From assembly GCF_947179165.1 (NCBI RefSeq), contig NC_077238.1, positions 60,178,257 through 60,242,256 on the forward strand: a stretch of DNA of 64,000 nt. The letters run 5' to 3'. How positions within the stretch are numbered: the first letter of the stretch is position 1; each line of letters starts with the position of its first letter. Below, piece by piece: positions 1 through 10,932 of this stretch. This DNA comes from Solanum dulcamara. Taxonomy: Eukaryota > Streptophyta > Magnoliopsida > Solanales > Solanaceae. The notes beneath the pieces are model-generated. The model saw nothing but the letters and a program-made list of their open reading frames with translations. It ran no database searches and was not told where the DNA came from. Made by a program: the position numbers and the translations under genes.

Positions 1-308
1 GTAATTGAAGAGTGTTAGGGGTGATATGGGGTCACAAAGGATCCCTAGAACTAAGCTAAGTCCAAAGAATTCATCTTGGCTAAGTTTTAGAATGAGTCCA
101 TAAAAAGGGTCGACTTCTAGCGACCATATATTTTCAAATATGATGATCTGGGTGGCCCATGACCTATTAAATTAAAGGTCTTCGAGTCTTCTTTCCATCG
201 CTGCCAAGATTGTGAATTTTGGAGTTCAGAGTCAAAAGTTATAACTCTCTTATGACGGACTAGTACTGCAAGAATTTTAGGCCTGGGTGGAAACTGCTGG
301 AAACCTAG

Positions 309-600
309 GCTTCGTGCCGCAGTGGCGCAATGCGCCACTATCGCGCCAGTAACAAGTCTCAGTAGTTTGGTCCCTGACACGGTATGCCACAAGGAGATAT
401 GCAGGGTTTTCAAGCCTATTTTCCAGAACCCATAAAATATAGGCTTGGCACTGTAAGGGCGCGACACACCACTACAGCGCCATTAAACAACCTCAGTAGT
501 TTGGTCTTTAACACGATGTGCCACTATCAGATGTGCAGGTTTTAAGCCTATAATAGACTTGGTGCTGCAGTGGCGCGATGCGCCACTATCGCGCCAAGAG
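309..600 (+). repeat. U3 tandem repeat with GC-rich dyads
   Basis: About two and a half units of 120-140 bp. Each has a self-complementary GC core of the type GTGGCGC...GCGCCAC followed by a shared 'CAGTAGTTTGGTC' stretch (near 361 and 491). The third unit, near 572, is cut short. The block sits immediately upstream of the LTR TATA box, where enhancer repeats would be expected. Regulatory function is inferred. Confidence 0.7.
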
Positions 601-658
601 TGTTTTAGCCATTTTTCCAGATTTTTGAAGAAAGTGCAAATTGGGCATTTCCCCAAAT

Positions 659-666
659 TATATATA
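659..666 (+). promoter_or_regulatory. TATA box of family-E LTR
   Basis: TATATATA lies directly downstream of the U3 repeats and about 40 bp upstream of a CT-rich, leader-like stretch (CTCTCTCTCT). Position and context fit the LTR promoter. Confidence 0.6.
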
Positions 667-843
667 CTCAAGCCTTAAACGTTTTGGACCATTTTTTTTA
701 GTTCCTCTCTCTCTCTACAAGCCCTAGAAAATTCCCTCTCTTCTCCTTCAAATCCTTTTCCAACAAGGATTGCCTTCAAGAACTCTAAGATTCAAGCTTT
801 CCATTGAAGACCCAATATCAAGGTTTTCTTCAAAGTCTTCACT

Positions 844-852
844 AAGGTATGT
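844..852 (+). promoter_or_regulatory. Splice-donor-like AAGGTATGT in LTR leader
   Basis: A near-consensus plant 5' splice site about 180 bp downstream of the LTR TATA box. The same nonamer sits at the equivalent place in the family-C LTRs (16947, 25800 and minus 39004). Use as a donor is inferred. Confidence 0.35.
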
Positions 853-2322
853 AAGGCTACTCAAAGCATGGATTGAGTCCACCCATGTGCCCTACATCTT
901 CATTGAGATTTATTGTTAATAAGAATGAAGTTTATTGATAGAGTTAGGTCCAAATAGGTCCTTTTCATCTATTATCCTAATTTCTATTATATTGATATTG
1001 TGGAGTGAAGAAAGTGATGTGCTACATGTTGGTATGAGTTGATTGAGATGAGAGGTCGAACATATATTGTTAATTTCTTAACTATGTTGATTATGATAAA
1101 GAATGTTAATTTTCTTAAATATGTTGCTTATCTTGAATTGTTGATTTAAAACCTTGGAGTTGTGATGAGTCCCAAAAGATTTTTTAAATGACAAGAGGAA
1201 CGATTGGATAGGTTTATATGTTGTTATAAATGCATATTAAATCTACTCTTGAAAGTTATGATTAGGATTGATCGAATAGTAAGATTGGGAGAGGTTTGAT
1301 TGTGATAGAGTTGATGAGTTGACAAGGTCCTAAATGAGACTTGTCGGTATGATTTGATTGAGTTGATTGGATGGAGTTTTATGAGCATTGAGTCTTGGGA
1401 GAAGTATCGAGCATCGAATTGAGTAAGAGTAAGTAATAACTCGAACCCAATAACTACGTCACCAAACGTAGGAGGGGATTGAACCGTTAAAGCCGGATGC
1501 TTCCCCAAAATTATTGTCCTGACATTATAAGACTTGGTTGGATTGGATCCATGATTGGTTGATTCATTCATACCCTGGCAAAGTATGAACGGATGCGGCA
1601 ACAACATTGGCTTGTTGTACTATCACTGGCTCATAAGTGATGTTTGTCAGATAAGAGAAACTCCCATATAGGTCTTGATAGTACTCTAAGTCGGATTGAG
1701 TTGAATTGTGTGCGAATGGTCCCGTCTAAACCATATTCTTGTTTAGACTTAGGACACTTGATTGAGTTGTTCTTCTTTTTGAGTTGAGATTCTGAATTGG
1801 TTCGATTCTTTCTGATGTTATTTTATTCGGCCATTTTCCATACTCGTACATTCCATGTACTAACGCTATTTAACCTGTATCATTTCATGATGCAGAGACA
1901 AGTACTAGAGATCATCAACCGACGCACCATTGAAGATCAACTTACTTCCAGCTAGTTAGTGAGTCCTCCATATTTCGGAGGATACTGAGATTTATCTTTG
2001 TAGTTGTGATTTGTTTTTCCCTTATTTTGATTTTTGGTAGCTATGGACTTGTCATTGGCACCTTTGAATTGTTGATAAAGGCTTCATAGACTAGAGTGTG
2101 GAAATGTTGAACTGTCCGTTTTGACTAGCTTTATTCTAGCTGATTATTGATTTGATAGTTGTTTGACCTTTGTCTTATATTATGGTTAGTAGCCCATAAT
2201 AGAATCTTCTGCTAATAGAATGTGATTGAATGAAAGTGTAACTGGACCAAGTGGTTCGCTTGAAGGCCAGAAATAACTTTCGAGTGCCAGCCACGTCTAG
2301 GGTACCCTCCCAAGGTGTGACA

Positions 2323-3927
2323 TAAACCCCTTAGAGACTATCTTTCTAGCCTTAAGGTATGAAATAAATCAACTCTTAGGCAAAGCTGGGCTACCTTTCT
2401 ACTCAATGACTGGCTCATTTGGAAACTGAAACTTGACAACTCGAGTTCTATAATTGAATAAGGCCTAAAAAGAATAAAGACACTACATGCCAAGAATGAC
2501 ATCAAAGTCAACCATGTCTAACTAACTATGTCTGCAGATGCATTCTTTTTAGAGATAGAGATAGTTCAATCTAAGTAGACTCATGTAGCTAGAATAGACT
2601 CAAATCTAGAAGTAGAAACACTAAAAGCCTCAAAGAGTCATTCAGGAATAATCTGAGACTTAAAGGCTACATAAGGAGTCATAAAAGACAAAGTAATACC
2701 TGAATCAACTAATGCTTATACATCAACAGAAAAGACTCGAAGCATACCAGTGATAGTATTTGTTAATTTCTCTTGGTCATATCAATTAGCCATAGCATAC
2801 AAACGGTTTCAAACTCAGCCTACTCCTAAATTAGAACCTCTCTAATTACCTATGTTTAGCAGCACTACCAAAGAAGATTGTGCTTTTTTGACCCTATTAC
2901 CCCGTTTATCTGATGGGAATTCCCTCATGAAGTGACCAATCTAACCATACTTTTAACAATCATTAGTGTCATCTCGGCCCTCTCCCAAATATAGCCTACC
3001 ACACTTACTACAAGGCAGTTTGTGTAAAGAAGTCTAGACCATACTACTTTGAGACTGAGAGCCTTCAACTCTAAAGTATTAGTTGCTTTGAGACCTCTGG
3101 TCACTCATGTTGTTGTCTACAGGTACACTTCTCTGAAGATGGTGCATAATCAGAAGACATTTTCTAAAAGAAGAAATGGTTTTCATTACCACTTTTCTGA
3201 TGGTTTCCCTCATTGCTTGTGGATTTTGCCTTCTTGCTTTGGTGCTCCTCTCTAACCTTTTTCTTATTCTTTTCAACTTGTTGAGAATACACTATGAATC
3301 TGCAGGTATCCCATATCGGAAATTAACAAGGCTACCTGACACTCCTTCTTCAGATGTCTATTCAATCCAGACACATAGTTATGATCCTTGACAGTCATTC
3401 CCTCCTTCTTCAAATTCACAAATTCCTCAACTTTCACTTCTCCCATCTCTCACAAAATAAAATGGTCTAGGAATGTATTTTCAAACTCATCCCAAAATGC
3501 AGGCTCAACATCTTCACCTCAACCTTTCTCACACTGGTTATACCATACATTAACAACATCCTTTAGCTAATAGGAGATAATTTCAACTCCCTTTATCTCA
3601 GTAGCATGAATTGCCTTTGGGATATTCCATATGTCATCAAAGAAGTTTTGAAGGTCCTCCCAACTCTAGATTTAATGAAGATCGGTGGTTCATCCTTAGA
3701 AAATCTTGGATCCTTGTAGCAGTAAACGTCTCTTTAGAACTAATGCTCGAAACAAGGGTGCTCAACAACCAGACTATTCAGCGATCAAATGGGTGAGCAT
3801 AGAGATAGCTTCCCTTATCTTATTCTCATTTTCACCTGCTCGGGCTCAGTTTCGAGTGTGCATTATAGATTGTTGTGGAATCTCTTTCTTGGTGATGTTC
3901 CTCTCGCTCAAAATTCTTTTGGAAGGC
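2323..3927 (-). pseudogene. Ty3/Gypsy gag-protease remnant (element L)
   Basis: Reads right to left. A gag start lies at 3927 (translation MPSKRILSERN) and is followed by a broken gag. Paired zinc-knuckle motifs (CSKCGRL..., K.YG.IGHFMREFP) are readable at about 2925-3010. The protease region has ALVDSG at about 2700-2735, the aspartic protease active site. The characteristic VKFQFPNEPVIE stretch is at about 2410-2450. Many stops and frameshifts make it non-functional. The frame ends at 2322, where an oppositely oriented LTR begins, so RT, RNase H and integrase are absent. Its PBS and 5' LTR lie just to the right (4121-6500). The domain order is that of Ty3/Gypsy retrotransposons; the chromovirus assignment is by similarity to the better preserved copies in this window. 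Confidence 0.75.
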
Positions 3928-4120
3928 ATGATGTAAAATTGTTAAATGCGTGAATTAGAAGAATACTTCATAGAGTTAAAATCTATATCATGAAGTGGAG
4001 TGTAAAAGAAGTGAAATAATTCCTAAAAGTCCTATAGCCTCCATATGATAGATGTGGTTTTCACACTAATAATGACTCTACTAAGCTCGGCTTTATAGAT
4101 ACCCTAGGAATCTTGAACTC
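3928..4120 (-). other. Untranslated leader of element L
   Basis: About 190 bp between PBS and gag start, with no reading frame. It resembles the leaders at 37133-37334 and 39661-39860 (shared 'catagcctcc' and 'agatgtg' blocks). Confidence 0.5.
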
Positions 4121-4135
4121 TGTTCTTTGATACTA
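4121..4135 (-). other. Degenerate PBS (tRNA-iMet type) of element L
   Basis: The reverse complement reads TAGTATCAAAGAACA, which aligns to the TGGTATCAGAGCA primer-binding site seen intact at 9188, 51167 and 55248. It lies next to an LTR 3' end, as expected. Confidence 0.65.
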
Positions 4136-4392
4136 AGTTTTTTATACCTCGAGTCTACATCCTAGGCATAGCCGACACTTAGAAACCATTTTTGGTTCAC
4201 AAGCGAACCCTTAACCAGGTTAACTCACAAAACAAAAGACTTTAATTCATAAACATAGAACTCACAATGGGCATGCATTTTATAAAATGCACTTTTCATA
4301 ATAAAATCTCAACATATTTTGAATATAATAAATGAAAATGTTTTTAAAACATGAAATCAGAAGAATAAACTGATTAGACTCAAAACTGTGTG

Positions 4393-4558
4393 TGTAACAC
4401 CCTAATTTTCTTTTTATGTTTTTATCTAAAAGATTGTCATGTGATCCATGTTATCTATGAAGTTCTATGTGAGTAGCAATGGTGTTGACTATTTTTTATT
4501 TAAAAAAAAAACTACCTTTTGTTTCGTAAGTGGCATCCTCCTAAAGGGGGGTGCTACA
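4393..4558 (+). repeat. Left LTR of mini element
   Basis: 166 bp, TGTAACACCC...GGGTGCTACA, about 90 percent identical by eye to 5095-5259. Confidence 0.75.
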
Positions 4559-4570
4559 AGTGTAAGATTT

Positions 4571-4728
4571 TCATGGAGAAACCCTTAAAAAGACCTTATC
4601 TCCTACATGATACTCAATTTCACGCCTTTTAAGATCAGCATAAGACTTTTGTCTATCTGAAGCAATTTTTAGATGATCCTTGATGAATTTTACCTTATCT
4701 TCGTTTTGTTGGACCATATGAAGTACTT
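4571..4728 (-). pseudogene. Inverted integrase C-terminal fragment
   Basis: Minus-strand frame with a DRQKSYADLKRREIEY core and VGDKVFLRVSP, the linker and GKGEF-like start that follow the integrase core in chromoviral Ty3/Gypsy elements. The next stretch expected in the protein (the 'FIGPY' part) is missing. The continuation is found on the opposite strand from 4721, so this piece is inverted relative to the rest of the same pol. Confidence 0.75.
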
Positions 4729-5077
4729 GAGAGAGTTGGTCCAGTTGCATATAAATTGGCTCTTCCACCGGAGTTAGACATAATCCACAATGACTTCCAT
4801 ATTTCTATGCTTAGAAGATATCACTCCGATCCATCTCAGGTTCTCCCTGTTGAATCCATTGAGATAAGTCCTTACTTGACATATATGAGGAACCTATCCA
4901 AATCTTAGCCCATGAGACAAAAGAGTTTAGAAACAAGAAAGTTCCTTTAGTAAAAGTCCTTTGGAGGAATCATTCTGGCAATGAAGCAACCTGGGAGCGA
5001 GAAGAGGATATGCAAATTCAATATCCATATTTGTTTTGAGGATAGTATAAGGTAAATTTCGAGATGAAATTTCTTAG
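4721..5077 (+). pseudogene. Pol C-terminal / chromodomain-like fragment
   Basis: Plus-strand translation reads VLERVGPVAYKLALPPEL, then FHISMLRRYHSDPSQV, then (frameshifted) VLWRNHSGNEATWERE and YPYLF. This is the typical end of a chromoviral Ty3/Gypsy polyprotein, including the W.ATWE segment of the chromodomain-like tail. Internal stops and shifts at about 4905-4960 make it non-functional. The PPT and right mini-LTR follow directly, so the 3' end layout of a retrotransposon is kept. Confidence 0.75.
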
Positions 5078-5094
5078 GAGGGGGGGGGGAGAGT

Positions 5095-5259
5095 TGTAAC
5101 ACCCCAATTTTCTTTTTATATTTTCTTCTAAAGGATTGTCATGTGACCCATGTTATCTATGAAGTTCTATATGAGTAGCAATGGTGTTGACTATTTGTGA
5201 TTTAAAAAATAACTACCTTTTGTTTCGTAAGTGTCATCCTTCCAAAGGGGGGTGCTACA
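5095..5259 (+). repeat. Right LTR of mini element
   Basis: 165 bp, TGTAACACCCC...GGGTGCTACA, directly preceded by a G-rich polypurine tract. Confidence 0.75.
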
Positions 5260-6500
5260 GTCTGACTAGTCTATAAAGCCTCTAGGACTGACTCCAAAAT
5301 GGATACAAGGATAGGCCCATGGCTACCTCAACTTCTAAAAAAAGATTGAAAATATAGATACTCAAGAGCTTCTCTAAATGTAAAGAGATCTCACAAAAGA
5401 TGGGGAGAAAAGTGATCCTCAATAATGAGCCTATTGAGGATCTCTATTGCCTATGTATGTATCATAAAAAAATATAGTGTCAAATAGCATCAGTACATCG
5501 AATGTACGGTATGTAAAATGGCTGAGAAGGAAATTACTCAAACATACTCAACTCAACTCAAGGAACTCAACTCTGAAAGTAGCTCAACTCAATAAAGCAT
5601 GCACAAATATACAACAATGTTTTAAAAGGTATACATAAATATATACAACTCAGTGTATAAAAATATAATATTTTACTTTTGGAGTATTTCTGCTAATGAT
5701 GATACAACAAATTGTTTTCGTTGCCACAGACTCCCAATACCTTGCCAGGGTAAGGGACACAAACTGATCTCTAGATCCAATAAAATTCCTCTTTTGGGAC
5801 TATGAGGAGTCACTTGAATGAATAGTACAATCCTATCCTACGCTGGTTACGTAGTTTATGGGGTACGAGTTGTTCTATACACTTTCCCAAATCGATGCTC
5901 AAAACTACTCTCAAAATATATTTTGCTACGCTCATAACTCAAATGAGTGCATTTACTTAATTAACTCATTTATTCCCTTTTGGACTTAGCTCAAAACTTA
6001 ACTCATCGCATCTCTTTAAAAGTAGATATAATATCAACTCATGGATTGCATTTAACATCATAATTAACTTCTCAACTCAATCTCTAAAATAGATGTTTAA
6101 AATATTTATAATCATGCTCAAAATGATAATTAGGAGATTTCTCATACTCAACTCATGCCCAAACTTTTTCTTAATTCAACGAAGAAAGTAATCTTTAGTT
6201 AACTCAAAATAGTGCATATAATAATTAATACAAAACTAAACTAGGGTTCAAATGACTGCAAACAGGAATCCATAATCTCAAAACTCAAATTATCAAAGTA
6301 TAATGAAATTATATATTAGGACTCATGCTTATAGGTACTGGTCTGGGCTTTTGAAAATTCACTAAGTCTTAGGAGACCCTACGAGTCCCACCTGCGACAC
6401 ATAGAATCTTTTATGGCTTGTAGGTTCCCGCTCGGGGTCCTTAGGTAGTGCATTCTCTTAGTTTTTTCATGGGTTATTGGAATCTATTTATGTTAAAATA

Positions 6501-7085
6501 GTACTGGCTGTAACAAGAGCCCCCACCGGTGTCGATTATAGTTAGAGGTGGCCCAACTGTAGAGATCACTTATTTGGTGACTACACATGCCCCAATCATT
6601 CCATCCTTCCCTGTAACTATGTTGGAGGCTTATCTTATTTTTGTAGATCCTTTTTCTGATGAGGATCCCATGCTAGATCATGGGATGTGGGCTCATAGTT
6701 GAGATAGTCATGATTTTAATGATGCAATTGAGAGGCTACAGAAGAAGAAGTAGCAAGAGATTGGGATTTCCACTTAACGACCATTAGAGGACCAAAGACT
6801 AAGAAATATGAGGGACCAATTGAAAGTTGTCAGTGCATCTACGAGTTCGACACCAATTTTGTAGGGTTCCACCCAAGTTGAGTCTTAGATACCGGGATAT
6901 AACGTTAATCCCACACATTTGGGTCTGTCTACTACACTATTCGATGCCGACACTTAGGCACGATATGTATGCCTTCACCTCTTGTTTTAATTTATTTTTT
7001 GTGCATTGTGGAAAAAGCACATCTCATTTTGATGGGATGGGGATAGCCTATATATTTTTTGAAGAGTATCTTAGTGAAGTCTGAG
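6501..7085 (+). pseudogene. Decayed coding remnant, family unknown
   Basis: This interval between two LTRs has a protein-like plus-strand frame around 6612-6870 (start MLEAYLIFVDPFSDEDPM, later NDAIERLQKKK and VVSASTSSTP). Two in-frame stops and a later shift interrupt it before a last segment ending in YIFFEEYLSEV at 7081. I cannot assign it to a family. It has no gag, RT or integrase motif. It may be leftover coding sequence of the target locus or of an older element; the 85-codon frame at 6827-7084 is only part of it. Confidence 0.3.
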
Positions 7086-9183
7086 TGTTAAACCCCATGA
7101 TTTTTTCTTGCATAATATACATAGTGTGGCGTGGTTATAAAAGGTGTATATGACTTATTATAGCACATCGAGAAAATATGTGTGGTAATATCAAGAAATT
7201 AAACTAAAGCTTTAGGTCAAAGGATCCCTTAAAACAATGATTCGGGGTTAAAGAAATGGTCGGTAGGACCCCATCTGTCCAAAAGGGATAAATTAACTTG
7301 AACCTTCGAGATAAGACTAAGAGTATCTATCATGCAAAGAATAATGACCTATGAGGTATTGCACGATAACAATGGTCGTATGTTTATGTTTTGAAGTCAA
7401 GCTAGCTGGAAAATAAATATCTATAAATGTTATCATAAGTTTCTCTTATATTGCTTAAAACTTTGGGTCAAATGAATTAGATCATTTCTCTTAATATATA
7501 AAGAGTTATGGGGCCCATAACCTATCAGATCGAAGGTCTACCAGTATAGTTTGCAATAAAAAATGGTACATCAAACTGACATCAAAGTAAAATTTTATGA
7601 TAGTTTTACCACAGACTGTTTGAGTTGAAATTTTGTCGCGAACTGGGTCGGTCAAAAATTTGGTTAAGTCGGCATTTGGATGTTTTAGTCCATCAAAACA
7701 TTTCATTTCAACTCATAAATAATGAGCAAGTGGAAGAGAAGGTTTCATAGTGTTATTGAGTGATTAAGGTTCATTTTTAATGATTTTGCTCATTAAAATT
7801 TACCTCCGTGCCTAGAAACATGATTTCTATGCGTGGAATTTGTTTTTCCCTTCTATTAGCTGCGTTGGAGCTATTTTTGGAAGATAGGACTTGTAGTTTG
7901 TGGTATTTTTCAATATTTACACTTTGTTTGCTAAGGTAATCCTCTCGCAACTCGTTATGATTATTTTTACGAAGTTCTACGGATGTTTCTCCAAGTTATA
8001 ATCTAATAGAAAATCTGTCCATTTAGGCTCAATTATGAACTATTTATAGGTTCCTATAAGCCACGCATATATAGTGGTTGTGTAACTTAGACATAAGGAA
8101 AAACTTTCATGAAGGAACTACGGGTACTCTGACGTTCATTGGAATGGTATGTTAAGACTAAGCTTTCTCCTTCCTTTTAGCGCAATTTCTGGGAAATTCC
8201 TAAAACGCCAAATGTGATATTTTACTATACTATTTCTAGAAAGACGTTTTGTGAAAAGCATTAGGATCAAAGCTGAAGTATTTTCATGATGCTCCTAGGT
8301 ATATATTTCACTCATTCAGGTAAATAGCATATTCGACATCTATATATGTTATTTTGTCGGCTTTCTCGACCATATATCCATATGTATGAATTCCTATTTG
8401 TCTTTGGGTGGTGTGACTTAAAATTATTATGAAATACATTTATATTTGTGATCACTCCTTCTTCCTTGTTAAATTGGATTTTAAAAACCTTAAAGTAATA
8501 CATCGATTTCCAAAAATCACAAATATATTTTTTATGTTTAAACAACTAAAACACCCAATTTTGGTAAATAATTTCTTTTTCTAATTATCAAGGAATCGAA
8601 TATAAGAATTATGTGAAGAACCTTAATCTCCTTATGAGCATCTTCAGGGTTAATATATCTTTCTACAAAGTCTGATGTGATTTGATCGACCAGGTCCAGG
8701 TACGGATTTTGATCGACCCCTCTGCTAGGATTTGGGGTTCAACTGTGATTTGGTAAGCTCCACCTCTTCTTGGAGATTTCATATGATGTTTACTTTTATT
8801 TTATAGTTTAGGCATAGCCAGGGCCTTATCTCGATAATGTTTATGACACTATTAGAGGATATTATGGACAAAGTATTATGGGTTTCTTTTTTGCAGCTTT
8901 TAGTCTCAAACCCATAGGCTTGACATGTATATATATGTGTATGCATGTATGTCTTGAGTTGCAGCCTCATCGGATCGCTAGTACTTTATCATTTTGACTT
9001 ATCTTTCTTTACTTATATGAATTATTATTATTATTCAGGTTGACGGTCCATGCTTAGTATTTTAGATGTTGTGTTGCCCGATCTTTTGCGCCCCCATCTT
9101 AGTTAGATAGTATATTCATTGGCTAACACAATCAAGTGCAATATTAAGTGCCTATCACACCTCTTCTATTTTGGAGTGTGACA
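7086..9183 (+). repeat. 5' LTR of family-H element
   Basis: 2098 bp, starting TGTTAAACCCC and ending ...GTGTGACA, then AAC plus the PBS. It aligns with 23489-25114 through shared blocks such as AAGGTGTATATGACTT, 'GGTCGTATG' and 'GGGAAATTCCTAAAA'. Minus-strand frames inside it are chance. Confidence 0.85.
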
Positions 9184-9187
9184 AACT

Positions 9188-9199
9188 TGGTATCAGAGC
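9188..9199 (+). other. PBS, tRNA-iMet complement
   Basis: TGGTATCAGAGC, an exact match to the standard initiator-Met primer-binding site, 4 bp after the LTR end. Confidence 0.9.
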
Positions 9200-9415
9200 A
9201 GGTCCTATCCCAGGGAGTCCACAAGATGTGTCTAGTAGAGTCTTTCTTATGGGTGTGTTGTGCACGAAGCTTATAATCAAAAGGCTACAAGGCATTTAGG
9301 AATGTTTAGGTTTGTTTTAATTAATAAATTGTGCTATAGAGCCAAGCTATAAGAATATTTGGAATCTAAACCATGCTTTATGTCTCTTATCTAACAGGAA
9401 ACCTACACTTAGGAA

Positions 9416-10790
9416 ATGGCACATAGAGAGAGAGGTATGGATCTAGAGGAAGGTACCAATCATTCCACACTGGGTTAGAGGAATAGATTTCCCTTGGAGG
9501 AACATTATGAGTCTCTAGTACCTATAGTAAAATCTTCTCCAGCAAATATTGAAGCCCGGGGAGATATAGTACCCCCAGCCTCACCAGTTCTATGGGTACC
9601 CGAGACATCTAGGAACACAGGACCTACAATACCTATTATTCCCCCACCAAAAACTAGGAAGTAGGGGATGAGGGAGGTAGTTCAGTTGCTGACTAGGATG
9701 GTTTCTATGAATTAGAGACAGTTAGATTCGAGAGCAGATTCTTAGAGATATTGGGCAGGAAGCTCGAAGGTACAAGAGTTTCTTCACCTGGCCTCTTTAC
9801 TATTTAAGGGATCCAGTTCCACTTAGGATCCCTAGGACTTTATAGACCATATGTATAAAGTATGAAGGCTGATGCATACCTCTGTCACTGAGGTTGTGGA
9901 GTTGGCTTCATTTATGCTATGTGATGTAGGTGTCTTATGGTATGAGGTATAGAAAAGATCGAGAGGACTTGATGTTCCACCAATAGAGTGGGAGGAATTC
10001 TCTGAGGACTTTCTATCCTATTATCTATAATGAGAGGTTTGGGAGGCCCATCTTGACCAGTTTATCAGCTTGAGGTAGGGGATATGAGTGTGAGGGATGA
10101 TATCCATAGATTTAATTCTTAGGTGAGGTATACACCATATATCGTCCGTACCCTGAGGGCCAAAGTTCAGCATTATATGGATGGTTTAGTGGATAATCTG
10201 ATTAGAAACTGTAGGGTAGCATCCCTATCGAATGACGTAGATATTTCCCACATACAGAATTTCGATAAAATTACAAAAGACCTTTCTTATTAGATTTTTG
10301 ATACCCACAGGGACAGGGAGAAAAGAAAGAGAGCCCGTACTATACAGTCCTATAAGCAGCCACAGGATGAGTTTATACCCCAATTACCTCGATATTTGCC
10401 TCGGCCAGCATGTAGTGTAAAGAAATAGATGTAAGGTCAGCAATTTTATCATTATATTTAGTCAGGTCTGGGGAAGATCTCCGGCCAGCCTAAGGGTCGT
10501 CGACTAGAGTGTTCTGCAAAGATAAGATAGCTTTCTACTCTATGCATACAGTGTGGTAAGCCTCACACCGAGTAGTGTAGAAACTGTTCAGGTGCATGTT
10601 ATCATTGTGGAAAGACATGATATTTTATTAGCCAGTGTTTGGGTTAGGTAGAGGTGCGCCATCTCATCCTTTAGGATCTATAGCAGCCTCTTCACCCTCA
10701 ATTTATGCTCCCCGACTAGGTCTATTGTCTACTCAAGGTCATTGTAGGAGGAGAGGTAGGGGAGAAACCTTGGGTTCTAGTAGTGGCCAA
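9416..10790 (+). pseudogene. Family-H gag remnant
   Basis: Starts at ATG 9416 (MAHRERGMDLEEG), 217 bp after the PBS. The retrotransposon gag domain is readable at about 9860-10300 with WYEV, PPIEWEEFSEDF and AKVQHYMDGL, followed by a basic stretch. Two zinc-knuckle motifs (CIQCGKPHTE.C and CYHCGKT) lie at about 10545-10610. Stops and shifts occur throughout, so no nucleocapsid could be made. Gag would package the element RNA. The longest clean frame (10635-10826) is the linker to protease. Confidence 0.8.
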
Positions 10791-10932
10791 AACCTCTTTT
10801 ATGCACTCACAGAACGACTAGAGTAAAAGGTATCCCAAGATGTTGTCATATGTACATTGACGACACATTCTCATATTGTTTATGCATTGATAGATCCTAG
10901 CTCTATATTTTTATATATTACTCCATTTAGAT
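10791..10932 (+). pseudogene. Family-H protease, N-terminal part
   Basis: Translation FYALTERLE, then VVICTLTTHSHIVYALIDPSS and YITPF. ALIDPSS aligns to the retroviral-type aspartic protease active site (ALxDSGA/ALIDPGS in this lineage). The frame is cut at 10933 by insertion of a family-X LTR and resumes near 20033. Confidence 0.8.

Larger units (their letters stand above)
1..2322 (+). repeat. Family-E LTR, plus strand, 5' end outside window
   Basis: This is long terminal repeat sequence without coding capacity. It contains a U3 with GC-rich repeats, a TATA box near 660, a CT-rich leader and a 3' end ...GTGACA at 2322. It matches in reverse orientation the LTR at 4136-6500: both carry the block around CTACGTCACC/AACGTAGG, the 'ACCCTGGCAA' block and the GGTTCGCTTG block close to the 3' end. 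The expected PBS is missing directly after 2322; minus-strand protease sequence follows instead. It is therefore either a solo LTR or a 3' LTR whose body lies to the left of the window. Confidence 0.75.
4393..5259 (+). mobile_element. Mini LTR element carrying an integrase fragment
   Basis: Two direct repeats of 166 and 165 bp bound a 536-bp core. Each begins TGTAACACCC and ends GGGTGCTACA, so the ends form inverted repeats as in true LTRs. Flanking 5-mers are GTGTG (4388-4392) and GTCTG (5260-5264), a TSD with one mismatch. A purine-rich PPT with a run of G (5078-5093) precedes the right LTR. No PBS is visible after the left LTR. The core holds only the end of a Ty3/Gypsy pol, part of it inverted. 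It is non-autonomous and is either an extreme deletion derivative or a small non-autonomous family. The LTRs differ at roughly one base in ten by eye. Confidence 0.75.
4136..6500 (-). repeat. Family-E LTR, 5' LTR of element L (minus)
   Basis: Reverse complement matches the LTR at 1-2322 across several blocks, for example the CTACGTAACC...CGTAGG and ACCCTGGCAAGG segments around 5740-5890 and the GGTTCGCTTG block near 4200. It is interrupted by the mini LTR element at 4393-5259. The outer edge is not sharp; similarity fades near 6340-6500. No coding sequence is seen. Confidence 0.65.

Noticed and set aside
1224..1607. 127-codon minus-strand frame
   Set aside because: Lies in LTR sequence that is homologous to 5700-5900, where the frame is not kept.
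3049..3936. Several plus-strand frames of 60-76 codons
   Set aside because: They are antisense to the gag remnant of element L and show no domain; the minus strand has the zinc knuckle and gag start.
7130..7150. TATAAAAGG near the start of the H LTR as core promoter
   Set aside because: It lies only about 50 bp inside U3; a promoter is expected further downstream, so I did not annotate it.
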